NCBI RefSeq assembly: GCF_000375465.1
Contig: NZ_AQXH01000001.1
Coordinates: 1,201,212-1,265,211 of the forward strand
Direction: 5' to 3'
DNA length: 64,000 nt
Source: Balneola vulgaris DSM 17893
Lineage (GTDB): Bacteria > Bacteroidota > Rhodothermia > Balneolales > Balneolaceae
The translations under genes were made by a program, and so were the position numbers. This document shows, piece by piece, positions 27,692-35,672 of the stretch; the stretch's first letter is position 1, and the number at the start of each line of letters is the position of its first letter. The notes beneath the pieces were generated by a model, which was not told the origin of the DNA, ran no database searches, and saw only the letters and a program-made list of their open reading frames with translations.

Positions 27692-28079
27692 CATCGAGCG
27701 GATTGCCCGTCCGATGGATGACCGAGCTACCAGATGAATTCAAAGCAACAAAGACCCACCATCGATCCGATGGGCAATGCATCGGATTGTACTTAGCTAG
27801 ATTCGGAAGAATGCTTAACTCCCCTCTGGAAGGCCGGGGAACCCCATCGGGCGGATTACCCGTCCGATGGATGAACGAGCTACCAGATGAATTCAAAGAA
27901 TCTAAGCCTCCATCATCGATCCGATGGGCGATCCATTGGATCATGCTAGCTGAATTCGAATAAAAGCCTAACTCCCCTCTGGAAGGCCAGGGAACCCCAT
28001 CGGGCGGATTGCCCGTCCGATGGATGACCGAGCTACAAACTAAATTCAAAGCAACAATGCCCACACCCATCGGATCGGC
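27692..28079. repeat. Tandem array of a 153-bp unit, two full copies and one partial
   Basis: Copies start at 27692, 27845 and 27998, exactly 153 bp apart. Each opens with CATCG[AG]GCGGATT[GA]CCCGTCCGATG, which holds CATCGG/CCGATG inverted arms. About 75 bp later comes an inverted relative, GATCCGATGGGC[AG]AT, so each unit can fold into a large hairpin. Copies 1 and 2 then carry AACTCCCCTCTGGAAGG and a G/C-rich complement. The third copy diverges after about 80 bp. The array fills much of the 549-bp gap between the MFS gene and tRNA-Gly. It resembles REP/BIME-like or other extragenic palindromic repeats. Nothing indicates translation. Confidence 0.9.
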
Positions 28080-28107
28080 CATTGCTCGCCGAAAAAATAA
28101 AACCCAT

Positions 28108-28143
28108 AAAAAAAGCCCCTTAGATAAATCTAAGAGGCTTGAA
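28108..28143 (-). terminator. Terminator of the tRNA-Gly gene
   Basis: On the minus strand, AAGCCTCTTAGA and TCTAAGGGGCTT arms around a short loop precede seven T. It starts about 5 bp past the tRNA 3' end. Confidence 0.88.
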
Positions 28144-28147
28144 AATG

Positions 28148-28220
28148 AGCGAGAAACGAGACTCGAACTCGCGACCCCAACCTTGGCAAGGTTGTGCTCT
28201 ACCAACTGAGCTATTCTCGC
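28148..28220 (-). tRNA. tRNA-Gly, anticodon GCC
   Basis: The minus strand folds as a full cloverleaf. Acceptor stem GCGAGAA pairs with TTCTCGC, and the discriminator is U, as expected for bacterial tRNA-Gly. The D arm AGCTCAGTTGGTAGAGC is canonical. The anticodon arm CAACCTTGCCAAGGTTG shows GCC. The T arm is GCGAGTTCGAGTCTCGT. The 3' CCA is not encoded and must be added after transcription. 73 nt. Confidence 0.97.
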
Positions 28221-28256
28221 TTTTCAGTAAATTTCCTTCCGTTCCCGAAAGGGCCA

Positions 28257-28288
28257 CAAATATACGACCAAATCAGATTATATATCAA
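28257..28288 (-). promoter_or_regulatory. Promoter of tRNA-Gly, Bacteroidota-like -10
   Basis: On the minus strand TATATTTG (28257-28264) matches the TAnnTTTG -7 box of Bacteroidota promoters. TTGATA (28283-28288) lies 18 bp upstream as a -35/-33-type element. The predicted start is about 30 bp before the mature tRNA. Confidence 0.6.
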
Positions 28289-28294
28289 CCCTTT

Positions 28295-30214
28295 TTACAA
28301 AGAAATTTCTTTTATCGACCCAAGTAGCTTTCCAAGGAACTTATTGCCATAAATTCGCTCCACATGATTCATATCTGCTATAATTACTAATAGCTGTTTA
28401 CTACGTGAAAAAGCTACATTTAACAATCGTGGAACACTTAAGCCGTTCTTCGTTTCATCAAAAGGGCGAACGGAATAATGCCTTAGGCTTCCATTTTGTA
28501 ATTCACCACTCATCACAGTATCAAAGATAATTACTTCCTTCTCTCGTCCTTGAAAGGTGTGAATGGTACCTACTTCTACATAACGATAGCCTTCTTCCCG
28601 CAAATGATTGCGCACAGTATACACACTACTGCGGAAGGGAACTATCACCCCAATACTGTCGTCGGCATACTTTAGAGTGAGTTTTCGTACGCTTTGCTCA
28701 ATCAATTTAAGGTGCACATGATTACTTGGTTTAAAGCCACGCTCTGTTTGATCTTGCTCTATATGTGGTCCATACTTCGATGAGTCTACCAAAGCCACCG
28801 AACTACTTCCCTTTCCTTGTTCTTCGATGATCGCACCATTTTTCAAACGGCCATCATAAAAAACAGAACTGATTACCCCAGCGAGGTCGGAACGAAGGCG
28901 ATATTGAGTATCAAAAAAACAGGTAAAGTCAGGGTGATCATCATGCCATTCAAATAACTGCTCGGTCGTTTCGGCCCCTGATACAAAACTGAATATGTCT
29001 TGTTCGAGAAAAGCCCGAGCATCCGGATCGTTATTGAGTGCAATGGGTGGCAACTGCATAGGATCGCCTGCAATGATCAGATGTTTCTTACTCTTGGCTG
29101 CCATCAGTAATAAATACGGGATGCCTGCCATTGAAGCCTCATCCACTACTACTGCATCATAGCTGATATTAAAAAACAGCTCCGAGGTGCATACTTTGGC
29201 CATCGTGGTTGCTACCAATTGCTTTTTCTTTAGCTCGTAACGTTCATTGAGACTGAGCAGTCGATCGATTTTATCTTGTAGAACTTCTACTCCACCTTCT
29301 CGATCCACTTTTTCACCCAATAGCTGGCATTGTAGATCCAATGATTGCGGTACTTCTTCACCGTCCACCATCATCTCATCTATCTTTTCTTGAAGGGCAT
29401 TGTATTGATCTAAAGTTGTACTTAATTCAATGGCTTGGGCTTTCTTGCTATCTAGCTTCTTCTTCACCTGATGCTCAAACAACAACGACTCCAAACGGTC
29501 ATCCTCAAGAGCTGCATCTCCAAATCGAGTTGTTTGCTGTAAGTCAAAATCAGGATCAATTTCCTCTAGTGCCTGCACGGTATTTATCAAACCAACATCC
29601 ACCGCTCGATTGGTATTAGAAACAAATAATACCCGCTTTTCTTGCTTCAATAAGTTTGCGGTAATAAACCCCAAAGTGGCCGTTTTACCAGTACCTGGAG
29701 GTCCCCACACGTACAATATGTTATTTTCAACGGCTTTTTGAATCGCTTCTGTTTGGGAAGCATTTCGAATACCATCCGTGCTTATAGCTTGATCCGACGA
29801 CTTCATTTCGAAACTATGAGCGGGTTTCAAAAGTGCTTCAAGTTGTGGGACTTCTTTGGCCTTATCCTCTAAAGTCATTAAATGCTCTTCCATCTTCTTG
29901 AGCACAAAATCATTCTCCCATTCCAGATACACTTCATCGATAGCTGCGCCACAATCTTCAGGGAATTCCAACCAAATTTTCCCGTCTTTAAATTCCAGCT
30001 CCGTCACTTTGAGTTCTTTGCTATCTAACTTCGCTCGAATCTCTTCTGCGAAACGCAGTCCGTGGTTATTCGTCTCAAACACATATACGTAATGTGAGCC
30101 TTTGCTTTCTCTGGCTCCATTCATGAGCACATCATTAGACGGGGTTTCCCTAACTGCTTCAATCTCTTTCTGAATGGCCGAAATGGCTTTGGATATCGTT
30201 TTCTTAATCTTCAA
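28295..30214 (-). CDS. UPF1/IGHMBP2-like superfamily 1B helicase
   Basis: ATP-dependent RNA or DNA helicase. An N-terminal region (about 1-150) is followed by two RecA-like domains. The motifs are Q-like NASQTEAI, Walker A GPPGTGKTAT (about residue 170), and Ia VLFVSNTNRAVD. Walker B VVDEASMAG, III IIAGDPMQLPPI and IV/V-type segments GTIHTFQGREKEVI also appear, with VI RLLNVAFSRSKQ last. A charged, partly helical insertion lies between motifs Ia and II. 639 residues. These bacterial UPF1-like helicases are common but poorly characterised. The gene stands just downstream of the GntR regulator on the same strand, with a 43-bp gap, so the two may be co-transcribed. Confidence 0.88.
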   Translation of the reverse strand: MKIKKTISKAISAIQKEIEAVRETPSNDVLMNGARESKGSHYVYVFETNNHGLRFAEEIRAKLDSKELKVTELEFKDGKIWLEFPEDCGAAIDEVYLEWENDFVLKKMEEHLMTLEDKAKEVPQLEALLKPAHSFEMKSSDQAISTDGIRNASQTEAIQKAVENNILYVWGPPGTGKTATLGFITANLLKQEKRVLFVSNTNRAVDVGLINTVQALEEIDPDFDLQQTTRFGDAALEDDRLESLLFEHQVKKKLDSKKAQAIELSTTLDQYNALQEKIDEMMVDGEEVPQSLDLQCQLLGEKVDREGGVEVLQDKIDRLLSLNERYELKKKQLVATTMAKVCTSELFFNISYDAVVVDEASMAGIPYLLLMAAKSKKHLIIAGDPMQLPPIALNNDPDARAFLEQDIFSFVSGAETTEQLFEWHDDHPDFTCFFDTQYRLRSDLAGVISSVFYDGRLKNGAIIEEQGKGSSSVALVDSSKYGPHIEQDQTERGFKPSNHVHLKLIEQSVRKLTLKYADDSIGVIVPFRSSVYTVRNHLREEGYRYVEVGTIHTFQGREKEVIIFDTVMSGELQNGSLRHYSVRPFDETKNGLSVPRLLNVAFSRSKQLLVIIADMNHVERIYGNKFLGKLLGSIKEISL

Positions 30215-30257
30215 TGAATTCTCTTTTCAACGGTAAAACCGCTTATCAATCTTTCTA

Positions 30258-31151
30258 TTATTGATCCCACAACTCAGCGCGGATCATTTCTGCACTTCGA
30301 TCAGCTAATCTATAATCTAATCGAATTCTATTTTTTATAGGTACCTTTTGCTCCACGAGCCGAGCACTCCCTTGGGTATAGAGAATTAAATCGGTATCTC
30401 TAACGAATAATGGTAGTGAGCGCCCGTAAATACTTCCAGCAACAAAGGACCCTTCGAATGGAATAGATTGCTTTAATTCGTTTATGATTTTGGGAATACT
30501 TTCTTCATCAGCGGTAACTAAGCCGATAGTTTGAATTCCTGCTTGTTCACTAATTTGGTAAAGGATCTCAGGGTCGTACATATACACAATGGGTATAATC
30601 ATTATGGACTCTGACAGACTTCGAAATTGATGCACAAACTTTATAGGTACAAATAGCGCATCGTACTTAGCAGCATTATCATACTCGTCTAAAGAAAGTG
30701 TTTTACTTTTAACACCGATTTGTTTTTTGATAGCACTGGAAAGCATCGATGCCATTTCATTATTCTCACCCACACTTGCACACGATTGAATACGATCAGG
30801 CCATTCCATAAAGTCCAATTGCTCTTGAAATAGGATCTCTATTTCTGCATCATCTAGGCCATAACCTACCAATTCTTCAACGAGCGATTGTATTTTCTCT
30901 CCACCAATTTCCAAACGCTGTGCCTTATCAAGCATAGGAGATTGACGATTCACTACAAATCCGCGGCCAGGCTCACTAGTTATGAGTCCTTCATCTGCGA
31001 GTACGTGATAGGCTTTTCGAACGGTATGAAAACTCGCTTCTAGCTGTTGTCCCAACTCTCGAGTAGATGGCAATACCTCTCCTACCTGAAATTGCTTAGT
31101 GGCAATCATCAGTCGAATTCGATCCGCTATATACTTGGCAGATGTTTTCAA
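30258..31151 (-). CDS. GntR-family regulator with an unusual C-terminal domain
   Basis: N-terminal winged helix of GntR type (about residues 1-68): LPSTRELGQQLEASFHTVRKAYHVL and a wing ending GRGFVV. The remaining 230 residues lack the FadR, HutC or MocR patterns I know and instead show alternating beta-strands and helices (for example IIPIVYMYD, QTIGLVTADEESI, LILYTQGSARLVEQ). These recall a two-domain ligand-binding fold such as a periplasmic-binding-like or racemase-like module. The start is a TTG with an AGGAG ribosome site about 8 bp before it, so the start codon is a decision point. Upstream DNA has a small AGTA...TACT inverted pair in the promoter region, a plausible autoregulatory site. 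Confidence 0.8.
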   Translation of the reverse strand: MKTSAKYIADRIRLMIATKQFQVGEVLPSTRELGQQLEASFHTVRKAYHVLADEGLITSEPGRGFVVNRQSPMLDKAQRLEIGGEKIQSLVEELVGYGLDDAEIEILFQEQLDFMEWPDRIQSCASVGENNEMASMLSSAIKKQIGVKSKTLSLDEYDNAAKYDALFVPIKFVHQFRSLSESIMIIPIVYMYDPEILYQISEQAGIQTIGLVTADEESIPKIINELKQSIPFEGSFVAGSIYGRSLPLFVRDTDLILYTQGSARLVEQKVPIKNRIRLDYRLADRSAEMIRAELWDQ

Positions 31152-31238
31152 AGCCTCACTCCTAAAAACACAATTTTATAATCTCAATAAAAGTAATCAT
31201 GCTACTTATTTTTGTAATAAAAACTATTCTTTGAAAAG

Positions 31239-31276
31239 TTAGTCATCCCCTCTCTAGAGGGGTTGGGGGTGTGTCA
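31239..31276 (+). repeat. Inverted repeat copy 1
   Basis: Runs TTAGTC, then the palindrome CCCCTCTCTAGAGGGG, then GGGGGTGTGTCA. The stop codon and about the last ten codons of the DUF559 gene lie inside it. Confidence 0.85.
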
Positions 31277-31662
31277 ACCTTGTTTAATTTCTCAAATTCT
31301 ATCACATACTCCTCAATGGCTCTTAAAGCATCTCTATTTTCAGGATATATATCAGAATCCTGAAACCTTAGTACTGCTATTCCAATGCTATTTAGAAATT
31401 CTTCATTTTGTCGATCTTTAATTTGGGCTGATTCCTGATTATGAGACACACCATCAACTTCAATGGCCAGCATTAATTCCTGACAAAAGAAATCAACTAT
31501 ATAATTCCCAATCGGTTTTTGGCGATGAAAATCATACCCAAAACATTGTTTACCGCTCAGAGAATGCCATAGAACTCGTTCAGCTTTAGTAGCATTATTA
31601 CGAAGTTTTCTAGCAAGTTCTTTAAGCGCCGGGTTATATGGTATTATCTTTCTTCTTGGCAT
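31243..31662 (-). CDS. DUF559 (Vsr-like) endonuclease-domain protein
   Basis: A 139-residue PD-(D/E)xK-type nuclease domain related to very-short-patch repair endonucleases, of unknown biological role. Typical family features: LARKLRNNATKAERVLWHSL (residues about 14-33), GYDFHRQKPIGNYIVDFFC (about 42-60) with a candidate catalytic Asp, and ELMLAIEVDGVSH (about 62-74), then VLRFQDSDI. The protein tail TPPTPLERG is encoded by the flanking inverted repeat rather than by conserved domain sequence. It ends 92 bp downstream of the GntR start region. The gene and its repeats look inserted between the GntR and MutS genes. No N-terminal signal peptide. Confidence 0.9.
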   Translation of the reverse strand: MPRRKIIPYNPALKELARKLRNNATKAERVLWHSLSGKQCFGYDFHRQKPIGNYIVDFFCQELMLAIEVDGVSHNQESAQIKDRQNEEFLNSIGIAVLRFQDSDIYPENRDALRAIEEYVIEFEKLNKVDTPPTPLERG

Positions 31663-31692
31663 TCTAGCTTAATATAGCTTGTTATCAACTTC

Positions 31693-31729
31693 TGACACAC
31701 CCCTAAATCCCCTCTCTAGAGGGGACTAA
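31693..31729 (-). repeat. Inverted repeat copy 2
   Basis: Runs TGACACACCCC, AAAT, palindrome CCCCTCTCTAGAGGGG, ACTAA. It is the inverse of copy 1, and the GACTAA end mirrors TTAGTC. It lies about 30 bp upstream of the DUF559 start. Confidence 0.85.
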
Positions 31730-31743
31730 AAACAAAGTGATTA

Positions 31744-31869
31744 ATGAAGGTTGTAATTAGAAATATCATAGTAAGTGGAATGATCTTATCATTGATTTTC
31801 GGAATTACTCAGATGGTTCAATTACAAAATGCAGTAGGCAATCCACCTTGGGGTTTCATGTTCTATTGA
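31744..31869 (+). CDS. Small ORF, 41-residue single-pass membrane protein (hypothetical)
   Basis: ATG at 31744 to TGA at 31869. The product starts MKVVIRNIIVSGMILSLIFG, one hydrophobic segment of about 17 residues, followed by a polar tail with NPPWGFMFY at the end. No ribosome site is clear (TTA precedes the ATG). It lies between repeat copies 2 and 3 on the opposite strand from MutS and DUF559. It could be a small membrane protein, a toxin-like peptide or chance. Not recognised. Confidence 0.35.
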   Translation: MKVVIRNIIVSGMILSLIFGITQMVQLQNAVGNPPWGFMFY

Positions 31870-31895
31870 TATTAGCTTTGATAAAGCATTTAAAA

Positions 31896-31932
31896 AAGTC
31901 CCCTCTAGAGAGGGGATTTAGGGGTGTGTTAA
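31896..31932 (+). repeat. Inverted repeat copy 3
   Basis: Runs AGTCCCC, TCTAGAGAGGGG, ATTTAGGGG, TGTGTTAA. It is nearly the reverse complement of copy 2, and more similar to copy 2 than to copy 1. It lies 15 bp before the MutS stop. Confidence 0.85.
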
Positions 31933-31946
31933 TTCTTGATTCTGTT

Positions 31947-34616
31947 TCAGTGGTCTACAAGTTTTTTCAACTCTGTTAAAAGCATCAACGCTTCAATAGG
32001 AGTCATTCTATTTGGGTCGGTCGCTTCAAGTTTATTAAGAACCGTTTCTAGCCTCGGATCTACATGAGTGGCAAATAAATTCATTTGCTCCACTTCGTCC
32101 TGTTTTTCGATTTTTGAAGATAGATTTTCAGCCGCCGCTTTTTTATTACCAGCCTGTTCTTCAATCGCGCCATTTTTATTGGTGATATCTAAACTGTGGC
32201 TTTCCAAATTCTTGAGAATCACTTTAGCTCTATCAATCACCATTGCAGGTAAACCAGCCATATTTGCAACTTGAATCCCATAACTATGATCGGCACCCCC
32301 TCTAACTAGCTTACGTAGAAAGATCACTTTCCCTTCATGTTCTTTGACCTGAACATTGAAATTTTTGATGCGATCGTACATTTGCTCCAACTCATTCAAC
32401 TCGTGATAATGCGTAGCAAATAGCGTCTTTGCGGCTACCGATGATTGATTATGTAAATACTCAGCCAGCGACCATGCGATACTTAATCCATCAAAAGTAC
32501 TCGTGCCTCGCCCTACTTCATCTAAAAGGATTAGAGACCTTGGAGTGGCATTATTTAAGATATTCGCCGCTTCATTCATTTCAACAAGAAACGTACTTTC
32601 GCCTGCCGCCAGATTATCTGAAGCTCCCACTCTAGTAAATATCTTATCCACCATTCCAATAATTGCTGATTCAGCAGGCACAAAACTTCCCACCTGAGCC
32701 ATCAATACAATCAGACCTGTTTGACGTAAGATGATAGATTTACCCGCCATATTCGGCCCAGTAATAATCATGATCTGCTGATCACCATTACTCAATTGAA
32801 TATCATTTGGGATAAATGGTTCACCAAGAGGGAGTGACTTTTCTACTACAGGGTGCCGACCTTTTACAATGTCTATTTCCTCCGAGTCACGAACATCCGG
32901 CTTGGCATAGTTATTCTTAAAAGCTACTTCAGCAAAACATTGAATACAGTCAATTTCGGCTAGTGCATGAGCAATCTGTTGTATTTCATCAGCAAACTCA
33001 GCTACATACAATCGAACCTCTTCAAAAAGCTCAAACTCTAAAGTTTTACTACGCTCTTCCGCTGATAATACTTTCTCTTCAACTTCCTTTAGTTCAGGAG
33101 TAATGTAACGCTCGGCATTTACTAGTGTCTGCTTTCGAATAAAATGCTCTGGTACTTTATCCTTATGGGAATTGGTTACTTCAATGTAATAGCCAAATAC
33201 CTTGTTATACCCAATTTTTAGTGATGGTATTCCGGACTCTTCAGACAGTTTATCCTTTATCTGAGCTATATACTTTTTGCCATTTCTTGCAATATCACGG
33301 AGCTCATCTAATTCTTGATTGAAACCCTCTCGAATCATGTTACCATCACGAATGCTAGCAGGAGGCTCATCATTTAACGCTTTGTGAATGCGTTCTTGTA
33401 ATTCAATCATCAGCTTCAATCGGCCAGAGATATCCGCTAATAGAGGATCTTCCGTACCTGAAAATAAACTTTTAAGCTTGGGTATTTGAATCAACGACAG
33501 CTTTAATTGAACGATATCCCGGGCGTTAGTTCGGCCCATGCAGATTCGAGAAATCAGTCGTTCTAAATCTCCAACTTGATCAAGCTCTTCTCGAAGGTTA
33601 TTACGGACTTCGTGATTTTTAAAAAGTACGTCTACAGCATCTAAGCGCTGTTGTATAGGTTTCAGTCGTTTCAGCGGACGCATGATCCATCGGCGAAGTA
33701 ACCTCCCTCCCATGGCCGTGCAAGTGCGATCCATAATTGAGATAAGTGTACCATCAACGCCCCCTTCTTGCAAACTCGCGGTAAGCTCTAAGTTCCTTTT
33801 AGTTGCAGGGTCTAGCGACATAAATTCATTGCTCTCGTACGCATAGAGTCTTCTAAGATGACGCAAATATGCCTTTTGAGTATCTCGCATATAGTGCATC
33901 AATGAACCTGCAGCCACATGAGCGGTTTTGAGTTCTTCCACTCCAAATCCTTTCAAGGAATGGGTTTTAAAATGATCGGTTAAAATCTTGTAGCCATAGT
34001 CCCCTTCATATACCCATTCTTCGATATATGTAATGTTGAAGTGCTTCACTTCATCAGGTAGCTTATTCTTCAGCTTTGTAGTAACTAGAATCTCTGAAGG
34101 CTGAATGGATGCTAAGAAACTTGGGAGTGTTTTTTCATGAGTTTCGCTGAGACCAAATTCCCCAGTTGAGATATCCGAGAATGCAATACCAATTCTATCC
34201 TTTGCCCAATGGATAGACAGTATGTAGTTATTACGTTTGTGTTCTAATAGCTTTTCAGAAAGTGTGATACCCGGAGTGGTAATTTCGGTGATATCACGAT
34301 TTACTATTTTACGGCCTGCTTTTTTGGCCTCTTCTGGACTTTCTGTTTGATCACATACCGCTACCTTATACCCTTTCTTAACCAGTTTTGGCAAATAGGT
34401 ATCTAAGGAATGAAAGGGGAAGCCGGCAAGGGGTGTTTGATCACCCCCGTTGTTTCTTTTTGTGAGTGTAATCCCTAATTCTTTACTTACCAGTTCTGCA
34501 TCATCAGAAAAGGTCTCATAAAAATCACCAACTCTAAATAATAATATAGTACCCGGATTTTTTTCCTTAATCTCAAAGTACTGTTTCATTAAGGGCGTTT
34601 GCTTTTTCGCGGCCAT
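31947..34616 (-). CDS. mutS: DNA mismatch repair ATPase MutS
   Basis: Recognises mismatches and starts repair. The N-terminal mismatch-reading domain has the FYE motif (GDFYETF near residue 27). The connector, clamp and lever follow. The ATPase has Walker A GPNMAGKSIILRQTG (about 621), Walker B SLILLDEVGRGTSTFDG, and a conserved FTRVGASDNL that contacts the nucleotide. A C-terminal helix-rich segment (about 820-889) is the dimer region. 889 residues is normal. It is monocistronic, with an inverted repeat downstream. Confidence 0.96.
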   Translation of the reverse strand: MAAKKQTPLMKQYFEIKEKNPGTILLFRVGDFYETFSDDAELVSKELGITLTKRNNGGDQTPLAGFPFHSLDTYLPKLVKKGYKVAVCDQTESPEEAKKAGRKIVNRDITEITTPGITLSEKLLEHKRNNYILSIHWAKDRIGIAFSDISTGEFGLSETHEKTLPSFLASIQPSEILVTTKLKNKLPDEVKHFNITYIEEWVYEGDYGYKILTDHFKTHSLKGFGVEELKTAHVAAGSLMHYMRDTQKAYLRHLRRLYAYESNEFMSLDPATKRNLELTASLQEGGVDGTLISIMDRTCTAMGGRLLRRWIMRPLKRLKPIQQRLDAVDVLFKNHEVRNNLREELDQVGDLERLISRICMGRTNARDIVQLKLSLIQIPKLKSLFSGTEDPLLADISGRLKLMIELQERIHKALNDEPPASIRDGNMIREGFNQELDELRDIARNGKKYIAQIKDKLSEESGIPSLKIGYNKVFGYYIEVTNSHKDKVPEHFIRKQTLVNAERYITPELKEVEEKVLSAEERSKTLEFELFEEVRLYVAEFADEIQQIAHALAEIDCIQCFAEVAFKNNYAKPDVRDSEEIDIVKGRHPVVEKSLPLGEPFIPNDIQLSNGDQQIMIITGPNMAGKSIILRQTGLIVLMAQVGSFVPAESAIIGMVDKIFTRVGASDNLAAGESTFLVEMNEAANILNNATPRSLILLDEVGRGTSTFDGLSIAWSLAEYLHNQSSVAAKTLFATHYHELNELEQMYDRIKNFNVQVKEHEGKVIFLRKLVRGGADHSYGIQVANMAGLPAMVIDRAKVILKNLESHSLDITNKNGAIEEQAGNKKAAAENLSSKIEKQDEVEQMNLFATHVDPRLETVLNKLEATDPNRMTPIEALMLLTELKKLVDH

Positions 34617-34736
34617 CGGCTTTAATTGAACTAAATGCTAACTTTTTGGATCAATAGTAGCATGGAACATACCAATGAATTGCCTTAAAAACTATGTGCT
34701 ATTCCCGTTTTGAATTAATAGAACAAGCCCTGTATT

Positions 34737-35672
34737 TTGCATAAAATTATTAATAACGAGGTTGTGCAAAAATTTAAAGAATTCTGGAAGCATGCTGTGA
34801 CAATAGCGGGCAAAAAAGACCTATTCTTTAATGCTTCGGCTATCACGTTCAACCTTTTTATTTGTGCCATTCCTTTTACCCTGATCCTCATTTCTATTAT
34901 TGGGTACGTGCTGAGTTACGATCAGGCCTTAGATATGATTGTTCAATATGGTAGTGAATTCCTACCCTCTTTCGCCTACGAGGCTGAAGCTTCGGATATC
35001 ATCACCGGTTCCGATACCGTAATGAATATTTTAAACCCTTTGGTTGGAGCTCGTAAGGTATTTGGTATCGTGGGTATTATCGTGTTGCTCTTCTTTACTC
35101 AAGGGTTACTGCACGCTGTAAAACATGTATTATTTGATGTTTTTGATATTGAAGAGCGCAAACATCCTGTAGTGGATGTAGTCTATAACTTTTTTGGCTT
35201 CGGAATCTTTGGTGCGCTTATCTTTTTCCTAAGCTTCATTGTCTCATTTGTATCACTTATCAATTTGCAAAGCATCAATGTGCCCTTTACAGATATTGTG
35301 ATAAACCTCCCCTGGATTTACGACTTCTTGAATTTCATCATCCCCATTTTGTTCACTTTTGTAGTGCTCTATATAGTGTTTAGATATTTAAGTGAACGAC
35401 GTATTGCGCGCAACATCGCTATTATGGGAGCCCTTACCTATACCTGCTTATTTGAACTCGCTAAATTTCTTGTGAGTGGCTATTTAGAATATGCGTTTGC
35501 GAGCTATAGATATTTCTACCAAGGTTATGCCATTGCGATCGTAATTGGAGTTTGGACTTTCTACAGCGCTTTTCTCTTTGTAGTATCAGCAACTTTAGCT
35601 CGTGCTTATCGCGATATTTATAAGAGCCATAAACCTACCGTTGAAGACAACCCATATGCCGCACTGGATTAA
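34737..35672 (+). CDS. YihY/UPF0761 family inner-membrane protein
   Basis: A 311-residue polytopic protein, with about six membrane helices and the family core FNASAITFNLFICAIPFTLI near the N-terminus. It is related to the BrkB/YihY family (once described as an RNase BN, now known as a membrane protein), of unclear function. The indicated start is a TTG at 34737. A GTG nine codons later (34764) is also possible, preceded closely by GAGG, so the start is uncertain. The last base of its TAA stop is the A of the next ATG, so translation is coupled to the glycosylase gene. Confidence 0.8.
   Translation: MHKIINNEVVQKFKEFWKHAVTIAGKKDLFFNASAITFNLFICAIPFTLILISIIGYVLSYDQALDMIVQYGSEFLPSFAYEAEASDIITGSDTVMNILNPLVGARKVFGIVGIIVLLFFTQGLLHAVKHVLFDVFDIEERKHPVVDVVYNFFGFGIFGALIFFLSFIVSFVSLINLQSINVPFTDIVINLPWIYDFLNFIIPILFTFVVLYIVFRYLSERRIARNIAIMGALTYTCLFELAKFLVSGYLEYAFASYRYFYQGYAIAIVIGVWTFYSAFLFVVSATLARAYRDIYKSHKPTVEDNPYAALD

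Larger units (their letters stand above)
31239..31729. mobile_element. Candidate small mobile unit: DUF559 gene within terminal inverted repeats
   Basis: Two imperfect inverted repeats of about 37 bp (31239-31276 and 31693-31729) bracket the single DUF559 endonuclease gene. The outer bases are TTAGTC and GACTAA, and the inner ends are GTGTGTCA and TGACACAC. Each arm carries the palindrome CCCCTCTCTAGAGGGG. The total is about 490 bp. No flanking target-site duplication is evident by eye. A third copy of the repeat is at 31896-31932. That this is mobile is inference. Confidence 0.45.

Noticed and set aside
27663-28205. A 180-codon open frame on the minus strand with internal repeats
   Set aside because: It starts inside tRNA-Gly, runs through its terminator and then through the 153-bp repeat units. 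The period divisible by three keeps the frame open.
31239-31932. CRISPR array
   Set aside because: The repeats are palindromic, inverted and irregularly spaced, with no unit of repeat plus spacer and no cas genes.
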